64,000 nt of DNA. Origin: Anaerolineae bacterium. Lineage in GTDB: Bacteria > Chloroflexota > Anaerolineae > Aggregatilineales > Phototrophicaceae. The position numbers and the translations under genes are program-made. Positions 35,666 through 44,770 of the stretch are shown here, one piece after another (the first letter of the stretch is position 1; each line of letters opens with the position of its first letter). The stretch is taken from NCBI GenBank assembly GCA_022843385.1, contig JALHNT010000026.1, positions 1 to 64,000 on the forward strand, in the 5' to 3' direction. The notes under the pieces were generated by a model, which saw only the letters and a program-made list of their open reading frames with translations, ran no database searches and was not told the origin of the DNA.

Positions 35666-36954
35666 GGACGCAGCGCCTCCGGCAGACTACCCTGATGCGC
35701 CTGCAAGAGGTCGTCCACCATCGCCCAGATCTGCTCAAGTGGTAGGGAAGCTGCTACCAGCGGATCAAGCATAGCTGCCTGATAAATGGAATCACGTTTA
35801 CCTTCCAGTGCCGCCTGCACCGTGAGTTCCTGTACCGCCACATGCAAACGGGACATCCCGGCAAGCTGCGGTGGTAGTGATCCCAGTCGTGTGGGCTGTA
35901 CCCCATTGCGATCCACCATGCAGGGGACTTCAACACAGCAGCCAAACGGCAGGTTATCAATTAGGTTGGTATTACGAACGTTGCCGTAAATGACTCGTGG
36001 CTGTCCGGTTTCGATGGAGTGGATGATGAGCGAGGCATACTCAGCGCTGCGTTCGATCTCAAACGGTTCACCCTGTTCAAGTTTTGCCCGGATGTCATCG
36101 AATTCGCGTAAATTTTCCTCACTGCGTCGGATGTATTCATCAATAGGAACGTGGAATTTCTCAATCTGTCCAGCATGTGGAATGAAATGGGCAGAATACT
36201 CGGCATTATGCTCAGAAGATTCGGTCACAAAGTAGCCCAGCCGCCGGAATAACTCGGCGCGAACAGAGTCCTCCGGTGGAATACGTCCTTCTTCCAGTGC
36301 TTTTCGCAGCAGCGGGTATACATCCTTTCCCTGGTGCTCAAAGCGCAAAATCCAGGCAACATGGTTGATACCTCCGCCCAGATATGTAACTTCATCGTAG
36401 TTCACACCAGCATACTGTGAAATCTGCCAGGTCGTGTACTGGACGCTGTGGCACAAGCCGACGATAGGAATGCGGGATGACGCGAACCAGCTCCAGCACA
36501 ACATGGACATGGGATTGGTGTAATTGAGCATGATGGCATCCGGGCAGACCACTTCCATATCCTGCGCGATGCCGGACATGACCGGGATAGTTCGCAAAGC
36601 ACGGAAGATGCCACCGATACTATGTGAATCGCCGATGGTCTGTCTGACTCCATAGCGGCGGGGAATATCGAAATCGATGAGGGTGGCCGCGTGCCCGCCC
36701 ACCTGGATCATATTGATCGCGTAGTCCGCACCTTCCAGCGCCTTGCGCCGGTCCAGGTGAGCCTCGATAACCGGCTGTGCGCCCAGAGCATTGGCCGTCC
36801 AGCGAGCCATCGCCTCAGCCGTCTGAAGACGCAGCGAATCAATATCGTGAAGACTGATGGTACAGCCCTGTAACTCCGGAAATGTCAGAATATCGCCGAG
36901 CAGATTCTTGGTGAATTCGATGCTCCCAGCGCCGATGAAAGTGATTTTGGTCAT
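35662..36954 (-). CDS. GH4 alpha-galactosidase-like protein
   Basis: NAD+- and Mn2+-dependent GH4 enzyme of 430 residues. The Rossmann start is ITFIGAGSIEFTKNLLGDIL; LNYTNPMSM is the substrate segment; CHSVQYT holds the metal-binding Cys and the CHSV signature seen in MelA-type alpha-galactosidases; GGINHVAW holds the metal-binding His. These point to alpha-galactosides, or alpha-linked galactosamine, as substrate. The ATG at 36954 has AAGGA eight bases upstream. It follows the GH114 gene by 23 bases and overlaps the kinase gene. Confidence 0.93.
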   Translation of the reverse strand: MTKITFIGAGSIEFTKNLLGDILTFPELQGCTISLHDIDSLRLQTAEAMARWTANALGAQPVIEAHLDRRKALEGADYAINMIQVGGHAATLIDFDIPRRYGVRQTIGDSHSIGGIFRALRTIPVMSGIAQDMEVVCPDAIMLNYTNPMSMLCWSWFASSRIPIVGLCHSVQYTTWQISQYAGVNYDEVTYLGGGINHVAWILRFEHQGKDVYPLLRKALEEGRIPPEDSVRAELFRRLGYFVTESSEHNAEYSAHFIPHAGQIEKFHVPIDEYIRRSEENLREFDDIRAKLEQGEPFEIERSAEYASLIIHSIETGQPRVIYGNVRNTNLIDNLPFGCCVEVPCMVDRNGVQPTRLGSLPPQLAGMSRLHVAVQELTVQAALEGKRDSIYQAAMLDPLVAASLPLEQIWAMVDDLLQAHQGSLPEALRP

Positions 36955-36977
36955 CAAAGGGTTCCTTGTTAAGTGAC

Positions 36978-37907
36978 TTAGTCTGGCTCATGGCCTTCGT
37001 GAATGAAAAGGCGAGAAAGGCTGCGCGAGGACACATACGGAATATAGCCCCGCGCGGCTGACCGAGCATAGGCGTCGTTAATCTGCTCATCCAGGCGGGT
37101 ATAGTCGACCGTCAGTACGAGGCGACCAACCGTCACCCATTCATCGAGCATGGCTTCCCTTTCGGCGGTCCACTCTGCCGGAGAGGCAGCATTATCGGTT
37201 GGGTAGCCATAGTAAAGGTCTTCCACCAGCACACCTGTCACCTGATCCAGATAACCCTGATCGCGGAAGCGGAGCCCCATATCCTCGCCATTGATGGTGA
37301 AGATGCCGAAGTTCGGGGAGCGTTCGCGGGTGTACGTCGCAATAGCCGTCACAAAATCAGCCATCTCCTGATAGGCGGTCTCCCGCCCCTGCGACTCGAA
37401 ATACCAGGCAGCATCCACCCGGTCGAGCAGTACACCATCAAAGCCCTGGTCAATGATCTGGTCGATGTAGGCGTCCTCGCCAGTGAGGATAATTTCCTGC
37501 CAACCGGGATGCCAGTACTGTACCCAGACATCATTAGCCCAGGTGGCGTCGAACTCGACCGCCCACTCCGGCCAGCTACCATCCTCGCGCCGCCACTCCG
37601 GTTTCCAGTAATACTGGAAGCGGGCTGCCTGGCCGATGCTCATATATGCCACAATCAATTTAGGGCCACCACTGCTCTGGCGCAGGGCTTCAATACGCTC
37701 CCGACTGCTACCGGCAATAGCAATGTCCGAGATAACCAGATCAAAAGCGGTTGCGCTCAGTCGTTCGACATTGGCACGCTGAAGCTGGATGATGTAATCA
37801 TTCACCAGCGACCAGTCACGGGTGAGCAGCGGATCGCCTTCTTGTGCTGAGGCGCTTCCGATCACAATCAACACTACTGCAAGCATAGCAAGCAACATAC
37901 GTCGCAT
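36978..37907 (-). CDS. Secreted GH114-like endo-alpha-1,4-polygalactosaminidase
   Basis: Protein of 309 residues with a signal peptide (RRMLLAMLAVVLIVIGSASAQ). The mature part is a TIM barrel of the TM1410/MJ1477-like group that includes GH114: FDLVISDIA, VAYMSIGQAARFQYYW, the DVWVQYWHPGWQEI segment, FDGVLLDRVDAAWYF with acidic residues at a strand end, and INGEDMG. Characterised GH114 enzymes cut alpha-1,4-linked galactosamine chains. A strong AGGAGGT lies just before the ATG at 37907. It is the only exported enzyme of the operon, so it would cut the polymer before import. Confidence 0.85.
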   Translation of the reverse strand: MRRMLLAMLAVVLIVIGSASAQEGDPLLTRDWSLVNDYIIQLQRANVERLSATAFDLVISDIAIAGSSRERIEALRQSSGGPKLIVAYMSIGQAARFQYYWKPEWRREDGSWPEWAVEFDATWANDVWVQYWHPGWQEIILTGEDAYIDQIIDQGFDGVLLDRVDAAWYFESQGRETAYQEMADFVTAIATYTRERSPNFGIFTINGEDMGLRFRDQGYLDQVTGVLVEDLYYGYPTDNAASPAEWTAEREAMLDEWVTVGRLVLTVDYTRLDEQINDAYARSAARGYIPYVSSRSLSRLFIHEGHEPD

Positions 37908-37915
37908 GGGACCTC

Positions 37916-38809
37916 CTATTTGAAGCCGCTCAGGGTGAAGCCCTGCACCACCCATCGCTGCATGGCGAGGTAAACCAGCAGAATCGGCATCACCAACAAG
38001 ACAGAAGCCGCCATCTGCAAACCGAGATTGCTCACATTGGCCTGGTTATACCAGGTCAGGATAATCGGTAGGGTGCGGACATCCTGATCGCGCAGGACAA
38101 TGAGCGGCCAGAGATAGGCATTCCACTGTCCGATGAAAATGAAGACACAATAGGTCGCCAGGGCAGGCAGAACCTGCGGCATGGCAATCTGCAGAAAGAT
38201 TTGCCATTCACTTGCACCATCGACCCGGGCCGCATCCAGCAGATCATCGGGAACATTCCGCATGAAACCGCGCATCAGGAAGATTCCAAAGGCATCGAAC
38301 CAACTGAGCGCCACCAGACCCAGCAAATTATTGGTCAGGTCGAAGCGCAGCAGGATGAGATAGGACGGAATCATCGTCAACTGGAATGGGATCATCAGAG
38401 TCGCCAGCACATAGGCGAAAAGCAGCCGCTTCCCCCGAAAATCGAACTTAGCAAAAACGTATCCAAAAAGCGAACTGGAAAACCCCAGCGTGAGTACATT
38501 GCCGAGTGCCACTGCCGTGCTGTTCAAGTAGAAACGAGCCAACGGCAGGGTTTCATCATTCAGGATGGTGGTGTAGTTTTCGGTAGTGAACTCGCGCGGG
38601 AAGAATGTTGGATTGACCACATCCACAATTTCAGCATGCTGCTTGAACGATGCCATGATCGTCCAGGCAAACGGGACCAACGTCAACACCGAGCCAAGCA
38701 CAAGGATGAGGTAAATGACCCCGCGACCAGCGATCGGGCGGAGTGCGGACTGACTGGCTATCCGGGGTGCAGAGCGGACGACGATATGAGGTGTCTGCAT
38801 GAGTGGCAT
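37916..38809 (-). CDS. Carbohydrate ABC transporter permease (MalG type)
   Basis: Permease of 297 residues with six predicted helices, the first at VIYLILVLGSVLTLVPFAWTIM. The EAA loop is DDLLDAARVDGASEWQIFLQIAMPQ. It ends in the usual VVQGFTLSGFK. The gene starts one base after the stop of the MalF-type gene, so the two are coupled. Its partner ATPase is not in this operon. Confidence 0.96.
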   Translation of the reverse strand: MPLMQTPHIVVRSAPRIASQSALRPIAGRGVIYLILVLGSVLTLVPFAWTIMASFKQHAEIVDVVNPTFFPREFTTENYTTILNDETLPLARFYLNSTAVALGNVLTLGFSSSLFGYVFAKFDFRGKRLLFAYVLATLMIPFQLTMIPSYLILLRFDLTNNLLGLVALSWFDAFGIFLMRGFMRNVPDDLLDAARVDGASEWQIFLQIAMPQVLPALATYCVFIFIGQWNAYLWPLIVLRDQDVRTLPIILTWYNQANVSNLGLQMAASVLLVMPILLVYLAMQRWVVQGFTLSGFK

Positions 38810-38810
38810 G

Positions 38811-40034
38811 TCAATAATCCCATCGGGTACGCAGAAGCCGGGTTTGTGCTACTGTCAGCAGAGCCACTACGCCGAACATCACCACCGAGATGGCAGCCGC
38901 CCACCCCATCCGCTCGAAGCGAAAGGCGCTTTCGTAGATATCGAGTACAAGAACCCGAGTTTGACCCACACGCCCCGGCCCACCCTGTGTCATCACCTGA
39001 ATCAGATCAAAAACCTGAAATGATGAAATGACCGTCAAAACCGATGTCACCAGCAGAGTTGGACGTAACAAAGGCAAGGTTACATTCCAGAATACCTGCC
39101 ACGGCCCGGCACCATCCACTCTGGCAGCATCTTTCATTTCCTCTGGGATCGCCTGCAGGGCAGCGATGAAGATGACCAGGTTGTATCCGAAGTCTTTCCA
39201 CAAATAGGCGATCACCACGGCCAGCATCGCCGTCGGAATACCCAGCAGAGTGGCGCGCTGATCCTGCAACCAGGAGACTCCTGGAATGCCAACCGCCTCT
39301 AATCCCTGGTTGAGCAGGCCATACTGAGCATTGAAGATGTATCCCCATATGACAGCCACCCCAACGGATGATGTGACGACGGGCAGGAAGAATATCGCCC
39401 GGAAGGCCGTCTTGAGGATAGCGTGAACCGACTCAATCATCACTGCCAGGGGAATCGTAATCACAAAGTTGAGCGGAAGCACCAGTGCGGTGAACAATAA
39501 GGTATTACTAAGGCTGTTCTGGAAAATGCGCCCATCTCGCCCAGAGCCATCAATCATCTGCTGGAAATGTTGTAAGCCAACAAAGGGATTGTCCCTGCCT
39601 AACCCCAGAATAGGCCCGCCAGCATTGCGCGGGCTGTAGTCGAAGAACGCCAGAGCGATGGCCCACAACAGCGGAAAGATGCTCAGGGTCAACAGGTAGA
39701 ACAGGAAGGGGGTCATAGTGCCAGCTACGAATCCAGCAGTACGGATCCGCTGTTGAGGAGCTGGCTTGACCCACAACCATAGGGGCAGCAACACAGGCAG
39801 TGACCCCAACAGGCTCAGGACGGCTGCCAGCGATTGTGAAGCTGGTTCCACGAGCATCAGAATCAGCCGACCGGCGATCTGTCCGCCGAGTATGCCCGTC
39901 ATCAGGCCGATGAGGGCCCCCAGCCAGGGATTGCGCCGGCGCTTTTCCCATATCAGCGGGGTGATGCTGCTGCCCAGCACTGCTCCGATCATAAGCCAGT
40001 AGAGAGAGAAAGCCTCCAGATTGAGTGGCTGCAT
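38811..40034 (-). CDS. Carbohydrate ABC transporter permease (MalF type) with an extra N-terminal membrane domain
   Basis: 407 residues, about 100 more than the usual MalF-type permease. Residues 1-105 hold three hydrophobic helices, including the glycine-rich GALIGLMTGILGGQIAG, ahead of the conventional core that begins near TPFLFYLLTLSIFPLLWAIAL. The EAA loop is EEMKDAARVDGAGPWQVFWNVTLPL. The extra domain looks like a small glycine-zipper module and its role is unknown. Because no start codon nearer the core has a good ribosome site, the extension is probably real. Confidence 0.92.
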   Translation of the reverse strand: MQPLNLEAFSLYWLMIGAVLGSSITPLIWEKRRRNPWLGALIGLMTGILGGQIAGRLILMLVEPASQSLAAVLSLLGSLPVLLPLWLWVKPAPQQRIRTAGFVAGTMTPFLFYLLTLSIFPLLWAIALAFFDYSPRNAGGPILGLGRDNPFVGLQHFQQMIDGSGRDGRIFQNSLSNTLLFTALVLPLNFVITIPLAVMIESVHAILKTAFRAIFFLPVVTSSVGVAVIWGYIFNAQYGLLNQGLEAVGIPGVSWLQDQRATLLGIPTAMLAVVIAYLWKDFGYNLVIFIAALQAIPEEMKDAARVDGAGPWQVFWNVTLPLLRPTLLVTSVLTVISSFQVFDLIQVMTQGGPGRVGQTRVLVLDIYESAFRFERMGWAAAISVVMFGVVALLTVAQTRLLRTRWDY

Positions 40035-40141
40035 GGGGATTTCCCTTACGAGACTTCTAGGATGTGAAACAGTTTTGGGTTCACAACCCCCATCGACAAT
40101 CTACGTCAATGGGGGCAATGCATAACGACGTTCTGCTCGGA

Positions 40142-41401
40142 CTAGGCTCCGGCGTTGGCGTCTTCGTTGATGATCTGCGCGGCTTCTTCAACCGTTAGCA
40201 CACCCTGAAGCATATCCAGTACAGTGGGATAGATGATGTCATAGTAGAGCAGATCACGATCCGGCAGGCTGCCCAGGAAACGTCCGTATTCCAGATTCGG
40301 CAGAATGCCTTCCAGCCACGGCTGAACGCTCAGGAGTTCAGTCCGCGCTGCATCATCGGCAACGATGGCGCTCAGCGCCGGGATAGTCTTGGATTGCATG
40401 TTCCAAGCCAGGGCATTGGCCTCATTATGAGTAGCAAAGTTGATGAAGTCCCAGGCAATTGCGCTGTTTGGGCTGCTGGCAGATGCAGTCAGACCCCAAC
40501 CCGAATCGGCCACGAAGACTGGGTCTTCCCCAATCGAAGGCATCCGGGCATAGCCGAAGCTACCAAAATCCGGGTAATCGGCGCTGATGCCGGTCGCCCA
40601 GGGGCCAATCAGAACAATCGCCGCCTGACCGCCAAAGAAGGCGCTGCCGCCCCAGTTAGCCGAGTCATTGAACAGCACTGGGTCAACCACGCCTGAGCTG
40701 ACCAGATCCATCATCTGATGGAGAGTTGCACGGGATTCTTCCGTGTCCAGATTGTAGCTGCCATCTTCATTCAGGTAAGCACCGCCTCGTTGCAGGATAC
40801 CAGACATAAAAAAGTGTGCAATCGCATCGGCATTGGTGAAATGGAAACCGGCTACAGTCATGGTGCCGTCATCGCCAGTCACCGCCAATGCCTGGGCATC
40901 AGCAATCATCTCATCCCAGCTTGTCCAGTTTGGCGGGTAGACACGCCCAGCCGCCTCAAACATCGCCTGGTTGACGAGCACACCACCATATTCCAGGTTG
41001 AATTCCTGCGGCGCGCCGTAAATCGTATCGTCGCAGATGTAACCACCCATCGTGGCATCGAAGAAATCTGCCGGATTCAGGTCAATCGAATCCGGTTTGG
41101 GAGCCAGTCGGTCGCTGTAACTGCATACCCAACTACCGAAGAGCGCCAGAATATCGGCTTCATCGCCAGCAGGTAAAGCCGTTTGCAAGGTCTGAATATA
41201 CAGGCTGTACTCAAAAGTCTCCATCTCGATGCTGACATTGGGATTGGCCGCCTCGTAAGCATCAATCAGCGCCTGAGTAGCCGCATTAAAATTGGATTCC
41301 TGGTGCGCCCAGAGCTTGAGCGTCACCAGATCCTGCGCTGAAGCCGCGCCGATACTCATCAAAAGAATGACTAAACCGAACAATGCCAAAACATGTTTCA
41401 T
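40142..41401 (-). CDS. Sugar ABC transporter substrate-binding protein
   Basis: Family 1 extracellular solute-binding protein of 419 residues with a signal peptide (KHVLALFGLVILLMSIGAASAQ). The mature part has the TLKLWAHQESNFNAATQALIDAYEAANPNVSIEME start and PVFVADSGWGLTASA region of the UgpB/MalE type. GAGGAGA lies six bases before the ATG at 41401. It should bind the oligosaccharides made by the exported GH114 enzyme, if the pathway proposed for this operon is right. Confidence 0.95.
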   Translation of the reverse strand: MKHVLALFGLVILLMSIGAASAQDLVTLKLWAHQESNFNAATQALIDAYEAANPNVSIEMETFEYSLYIQTLQTALPAGDEADILALFGSWVCSYSDRLAPKPDSIDLNPADFFDATMGGYICDDTIYGAPQEFNLEYGGVLVNQAMFEAAGRVYPPNWTSWDEMIADAQALAVTGDDGTMTVAGFHFTNADAIAHFFMSGILQRGGAYLNEDGSYNLDTEESRATLHQMMDLVSSGVVDPVLFNDSANWGGSAFFGGQAAIVLIGPWATGISADYPDFGSFGYARMPSIGEDPVFVADSGWGLTASASSPNSAIAWDFINFATHNEANALAWNMQSKTIPALSAIVADDAARTELLSVQPWLEGILPNLEYGRFLGSLPDRDLLYYDIIYPTVLDMLQGVLTVEEAAQIINEDANAGA

Positions 41402-41416
41402 CTTAAATCTCCTCAT

Positions 41417-42469
41417 CTAACCAGTTGACACGCCGTTGGATAACCGGACGACTGTTTCCAGATTGGTTGGCCGATCTGGGTTAAGTCCTTTGCTCAACGC
41501 ACGCTCAAAAGCCATCATCTGCCCGAAAGGCAGATAGAGGACATTGCGCAGTGCTTCACTAACACCGGACTGGAACGCAACCCCTGTTCCCGATTCGCCC
41601 AGGGTGATAATCTGTGCACCCAGGTCACGCATTTCGTTCACAACGGCCCATTCATGATCGCGTTGGGTTTCCGACAGCAGGGCAAAAAGCAGTGTACCCG
41701 GGGTGACCATCGACATTGGCCCGTGACGAAATTCCATGAAGTGGAAGGGTTCGCTGTGGCTCAGTGACATTTCCTTCATCTTCAGGCTGAGTTCAGAGGC
41801 GATGCCATAACGCGGCCCTGACCCCAGAAAATAGAAGCGATCCAGTTGGGTTGAGCGACCTAATTCCCGAGCCAGGTCGGTATAGTCGTGCAGGATACGC
41901 GCCCCAGCATCCGGGAGTTTGTTGAGCACATCCCAACTCATACGATCCTCGCTGGCAGCCAGCACGAGCGCTACTGTTCCCAAATACAGCACGCTCCAGG
42001 CACGGGTCTGGGCGACGCTGTCTTCCCGCCCTGCCTCCAGGACAATGTTGAATTGTCCGGCGGTCGCCAGCGCTTTATCGCTGTAACAGGAGAACGTGAG
42101 GACATCTCCCTGGGCCAGTTTATGAAAGGTCTCTACCGCGTGAAGTGTTTCTGTCGTTTCACCTGAGCGACTGATCGCCACCAGCAGCGTTCGCTGATTT
42201 CGGGTATAGGCAGATGCCGGATTAAGCCACAGCTCAGAGGCCGGTAACCCGCGCGCAGGGATGCCGGTCATTTGCTGAAATAGCGAGGCAGCGGCCAGTG
42301 CCAGATAATAAGTTGAGCCACAGCCAGTGAAAACCACTGTCTCATAATGCCCGTCTGCGTAGAAGAGCCGCAGCCCATCCTGCTGTGCCTGCAATTGGCG
42401 CAAGGTAGCACGCCATGCATCGGGCTGAGAAAGAATTTCGGACTGGGTATAACTTCCGGCTGAGATCAT
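41417..42469 (-). CDS. SIS-domain sugar-phosphate isomerase (AgaS/GlmS-like)
   Basis: Protein of 350 residues with two SIS domains. The first has VVFTGCGSTYYLALAAASLFQ and AISRSGETTETLHA; the second has YFLGSGPRYGIASELSLKMKEMSLSHSEPFHFMEFRHGPMSMV, the pattern of amino-sugar isomerases and deaminases. No glutamine amidotransferase domain is present, so it would use or release ammonia. An amino-sugar-6-phosphate deaminase or isomerase is the likely role, and galactosamine-6-phosphate fits the operon. It lies between the regulator and the binding protein genes. Confidence 0.88.
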   Translation of the reverse strand: MISAGSYTQSEILSQPDAWRATLRQLQAQQDGLRLFYADGHYETVVFTGCGSTYYLALAAASLFQQMTGIPARGLPASELWLNPASAYTRNQRTLLVAISRSGETTETLHAVETFHKLAQGDVLTFSCYSDKALATAGQFNIVLEAGREDSVAQTRAWSVLYLGTVALVLAASEDRMSWDVLNKLPDAGARILHDYTDLARELGRSTQLDRFYFLGSGPRYGIASELSLKMKEMSLSHSEPFHFMEFRHGPMSMVTPGTLLFALLSETQRDHEWAVVNEMRDLGAQIITLGESGTGVAFQSGVSEALRNVLYLPFGQMMAFERALSKGLNPDRPTNLETVVRLSNGVSTG

Positions 42470-42607
42470 ATTTCCCTCACTAATTGTGAATACAGCTTCC
42501 TCACGCGGCGCAGGCCAGCGCTTGCTGAATAGTTGTTGACCCGGTGAGCAAAATTCCGGAATTCCAGCTTAGTTCCCGAACTCAGCCACCATGATGGTGC
42601 CTGTGAC

Positions 42608-43381
42608 TTAACTCGTCAATGTAACAATGCCCGCCTGCGTGAGCGCCTCCAGAAATGCCGGTGGAGTCTGAATATCAGTGATAAAGGTGTGAATAGCCTT
42701 GAGCGGAGACAGGAATACCGGGGCAATCCGCCCACATTTCGTATGATCGGCGACCAGGATAGCCTGGCGCGCTGCCCGCAGGATCGACCGATCTGTCTGC
42801 GCTTCCGGCAGATAATCATTGGTCAGACCTTCATGTATATCCAGGGCGCGCACACCAATGAAGACTTTGTCGAGGCGGAATTCGCGCAACGCCTGTTCAG
42901 TTAAATGACCGATGAAGGACATTTCACTGGGACGCAGTTCGCCACCAAGACCAATCACCGTAACTCCTTGCGCGCCCGCCAGCGCGTTCATCACGAGCAA
43001 CGAATTGGTAATCACCGTCAGATCAGTCCGGTTATGCAACTGGTGTGCGATCTCAACCACCGTCGTACCACTACCAAGAAAGACTGTCTCGCCATCGTGG
43101 ATAAAGCGCGCTGCCCGCGCCCCGATACGTCGTTTTTCATCCGCCTGAACGGCTGATCGGAGAGACAATGGAGGCTCAGGTGGCGCTTTGCGGAGTGCAA
43201 CTGCCCCACCATGCACACGTTCCAATTTCCCCTCTACTGCCAGTGCTTCCAAATCGCGCCGGGCTGTTGCCAGGCTAATCGCGAACTGATCACACAACTC
43301 ATTGATGGACACACGTTGCCGTCGCTCTACATAACGGAGGATAGCATCCTGACGATTGAAAGGAGAAAATGATTGATCCAT
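42608..43381 (-). CDS. DeoR-family transcriptional regulator
   Basis: Regulator of about 257 residues: N-terminal helix-turn-helix (VSINELCDQFAISLATARRDLEALAVEGKLERVHGGAV) and C-terminal DeoR sugar-phosphate sensor (GSGTTVVEIAHQL, VITNSLLVMNAL, GGELRPSEMSFIGHLTE, VADHTKCG). The inducer is probably a phosphorylated sugar of the pathway. The start is uncertain: the ATG at 43381 fits the family length; the frame is open to 43444. The inverted repeat at 43462-43480 upstream is its likely operator. It is the first gene of the operon. Confidence 0.93.
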   Translation of the reverse strand: MDQSFSPFNRQDAILRYVERRQRVSINELCDQFAISLATARRDLEALAVEGKLERVHGGAVALRKAPPEPPLSLRSAVQADEKRRIGARAARFIHDGETVFLGSGTTVVEIAHQLHNRTDLTVITNSLLVMNALAGAQGVTVIGLGGELRPSEMSFIGHLTEQALREFRLDKVFIGVRALDIHEGLTNDYLPEAQTDRSILRAARQAILVADHTKCGRIAPVFLSPLKAIHTFITDIQTPPAFLEALTQAGIVTLTS

Positions 43382-43461
43382 CAGCCAAACACTCAGCGCC
43401 ATCCGCAAATCGCTCAGAAGCAATTTCAGTGTAGCGAAAATCACTCAGCCATCACAATAGA

Positions 43462-43480
43462 TCAATCGGATTTCGATTGA
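43462..43480. promoter_or_regulatory. Inverted repeat TCAATCG-GATTT-CGATTGA, candidate DeoR operator
   Basis: Perfect 7-base arms with a 5-base spacer, about 80 bases upstream of the regulator's likely start (43381). The position suits autoregulation of the operon. I did not find the same arms upstream of other genes in the window. Confidence 0.55.
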
Positions 43481-43590
43481 ATCATGATGTGTTCGCCTGA
43501 ATTGCCAGTGCAGCAGACACTGAAACGATCAATCATGTCCAGGGCATCCAGAATATATTCCTGCCACTGAGCGATTGATTAACCCGTTCC

Positions 43591-43915
43591 CTTCTCCTGA
43601 ATATCGGCCATCCTAAGGACTTGGTATTCCCATCACAGCCAGCTCCTTCAATACCGATGCCGCCCGCAAAGTCTGCTTCAATCACCTGCTCCCGCAAGAA
43701 GACCAAACCCGGATGCAAACGCCCGTTCAATCCTGAAGTCTACAAGCTACGCTTCAGTAGCGAGCGGACATTTGCCTGTATTGACAAGTTTCGCGCCCTG
43801 GTCGTGGGCTTTGACCGCAAGATGGCACCCTTCATAGGTGCTCATTACATCGTTTACACCCTCATCAATCTCCGTCAGCTATTGGCGCTGAAAAAAGGTT
43901 CAATGCGTTCTTGGC
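43591..43915 (+). pseudogene. Decayed IS5-type transposase remnant
   Basis: Remnant of the C-terminal part of a DDE transposase. Reading across frames gives LGIPITASSFNTDAARKVC (frame beginning 43620) and then KKTKPGCKRPFNPEVYK (the frame beginning 43621) with RFSSERTFACIDKFRALVV, a pattern of the IS5/IS4-type C-terminus. A frameshift lies near 43690 and another probably near 43620, and the N-terminal half is missing. No terminal inverted repeats were seen. It sits in the gap between the DeoR operon and the peptide-transporter operon and shows past insertion there. Confidence 0.72.
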
Positions 43916-44045
43916 TTCATCTTGATCATTTCAGGCTAAAGGACTACGAGCTCGTCGTCAATCGCATCCGCTTCGTCTGTGTCGTTTCAAGCCTCAACTC
44001 AATCATTTCACACGCCTTTTCTGCCCTCTTAGCTGCAATACCCTT

Positions 44046-44765
44046 TCATGTCGAATCAGCGTCTGATAGTTGCCTGACCCATTCAGCAACCCGCCCTGGA
44101 ATCCAGCGATCGAGGTGTATCCATGGGACGAGATAGTATTCCAGGTCACTGTAATGCTGCGAAAAATCAAATGAAGGCGTGAAGGCCAATGTCTTGAGAT
44201 AACGCTCAACAGAGCGGTCTGCTGTCTCATTCTTGACCGGAATTCGCCCGCGAAACAGGTCAGTGACCAGCACGCCACCTGTGCCAGCGTGTTCACCGCA
44301 ACAGATTGTCGTAATGTCGCGCCTTTGCAGGAGCCACGCCAACACCGGCGCAAAGGCATGTTTCCCCGGTTCGGAGTACAGGATGACGCGCTCGCCGTAG
44401 AGAGGGATCTGACCATCTGTCGCCATATCGTGATAACCACCATGCCAACTGGCTTCAGCACGGATCACACGACCAACCAGATCGATGTACACCCAGATGT
44501 GCTCCAGTTCGTACAGGTGTTGGATGTCCCAGTCCCACCAAACAGCGTATTCAATCGCCATAGTCGCATCACCCAGATTAATCAGTCGTGGGAATGAAGG
44601 TGACGGGGCTGACTGCCGAAACACTGTGATACCAGCACCCAGTGGCAAAAATGGTTCATGCCTATCGAATCGGATAATCGGCGCATAGTGCGCGGCAAGA
44701 TCCCGTTCGTGGCTATCATCCAAAACCGCATCGTCCATCAAAGAGATCAGGTTATCGATCATCAT
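44046..44765 (-). CDS. Protein of unknown function, possibly Vps62-like
   Basis: 239 residues, not clearly recognised. Around residue 25-45 YAPIIRFDRHEPFLPL, then AVWWDWDIQHLYELEHIWVYID, and SEPGKHAFAP resemble the layout of the Vps62/NPP1-like fold, where His, Asp and Glu line a pocket; this is a weak likeness. No signal peptide. It follows the HAD gene by five bases and is the last gene of the peptide-transport operon. Downstream lies the transposase remnant. Confidence 0.6.
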   Translation of the reverse strand: MMIDNLISLMDDAVLDDSHERDLAAHYAPIIRFDRHEPFLPLGAGITVFRQSAPSPSFPRLINLGDATMAIEYAVWWDWDIQHLYELEHIWVYIDLVGRVIRAEASWHGGYHDMATDGQIPLYGERVILYSEPGKHAFAPVLAWLLQRRDITTICCGEHAGTGGVLVTDLFRGRIPVKNETADRSVERYLKTLAFTPSFDFSQHYSDLEYYLVPWIHLDRWIPGRVAEWVRQLSDADST

Positions 44766-44770
44766 TCGCC

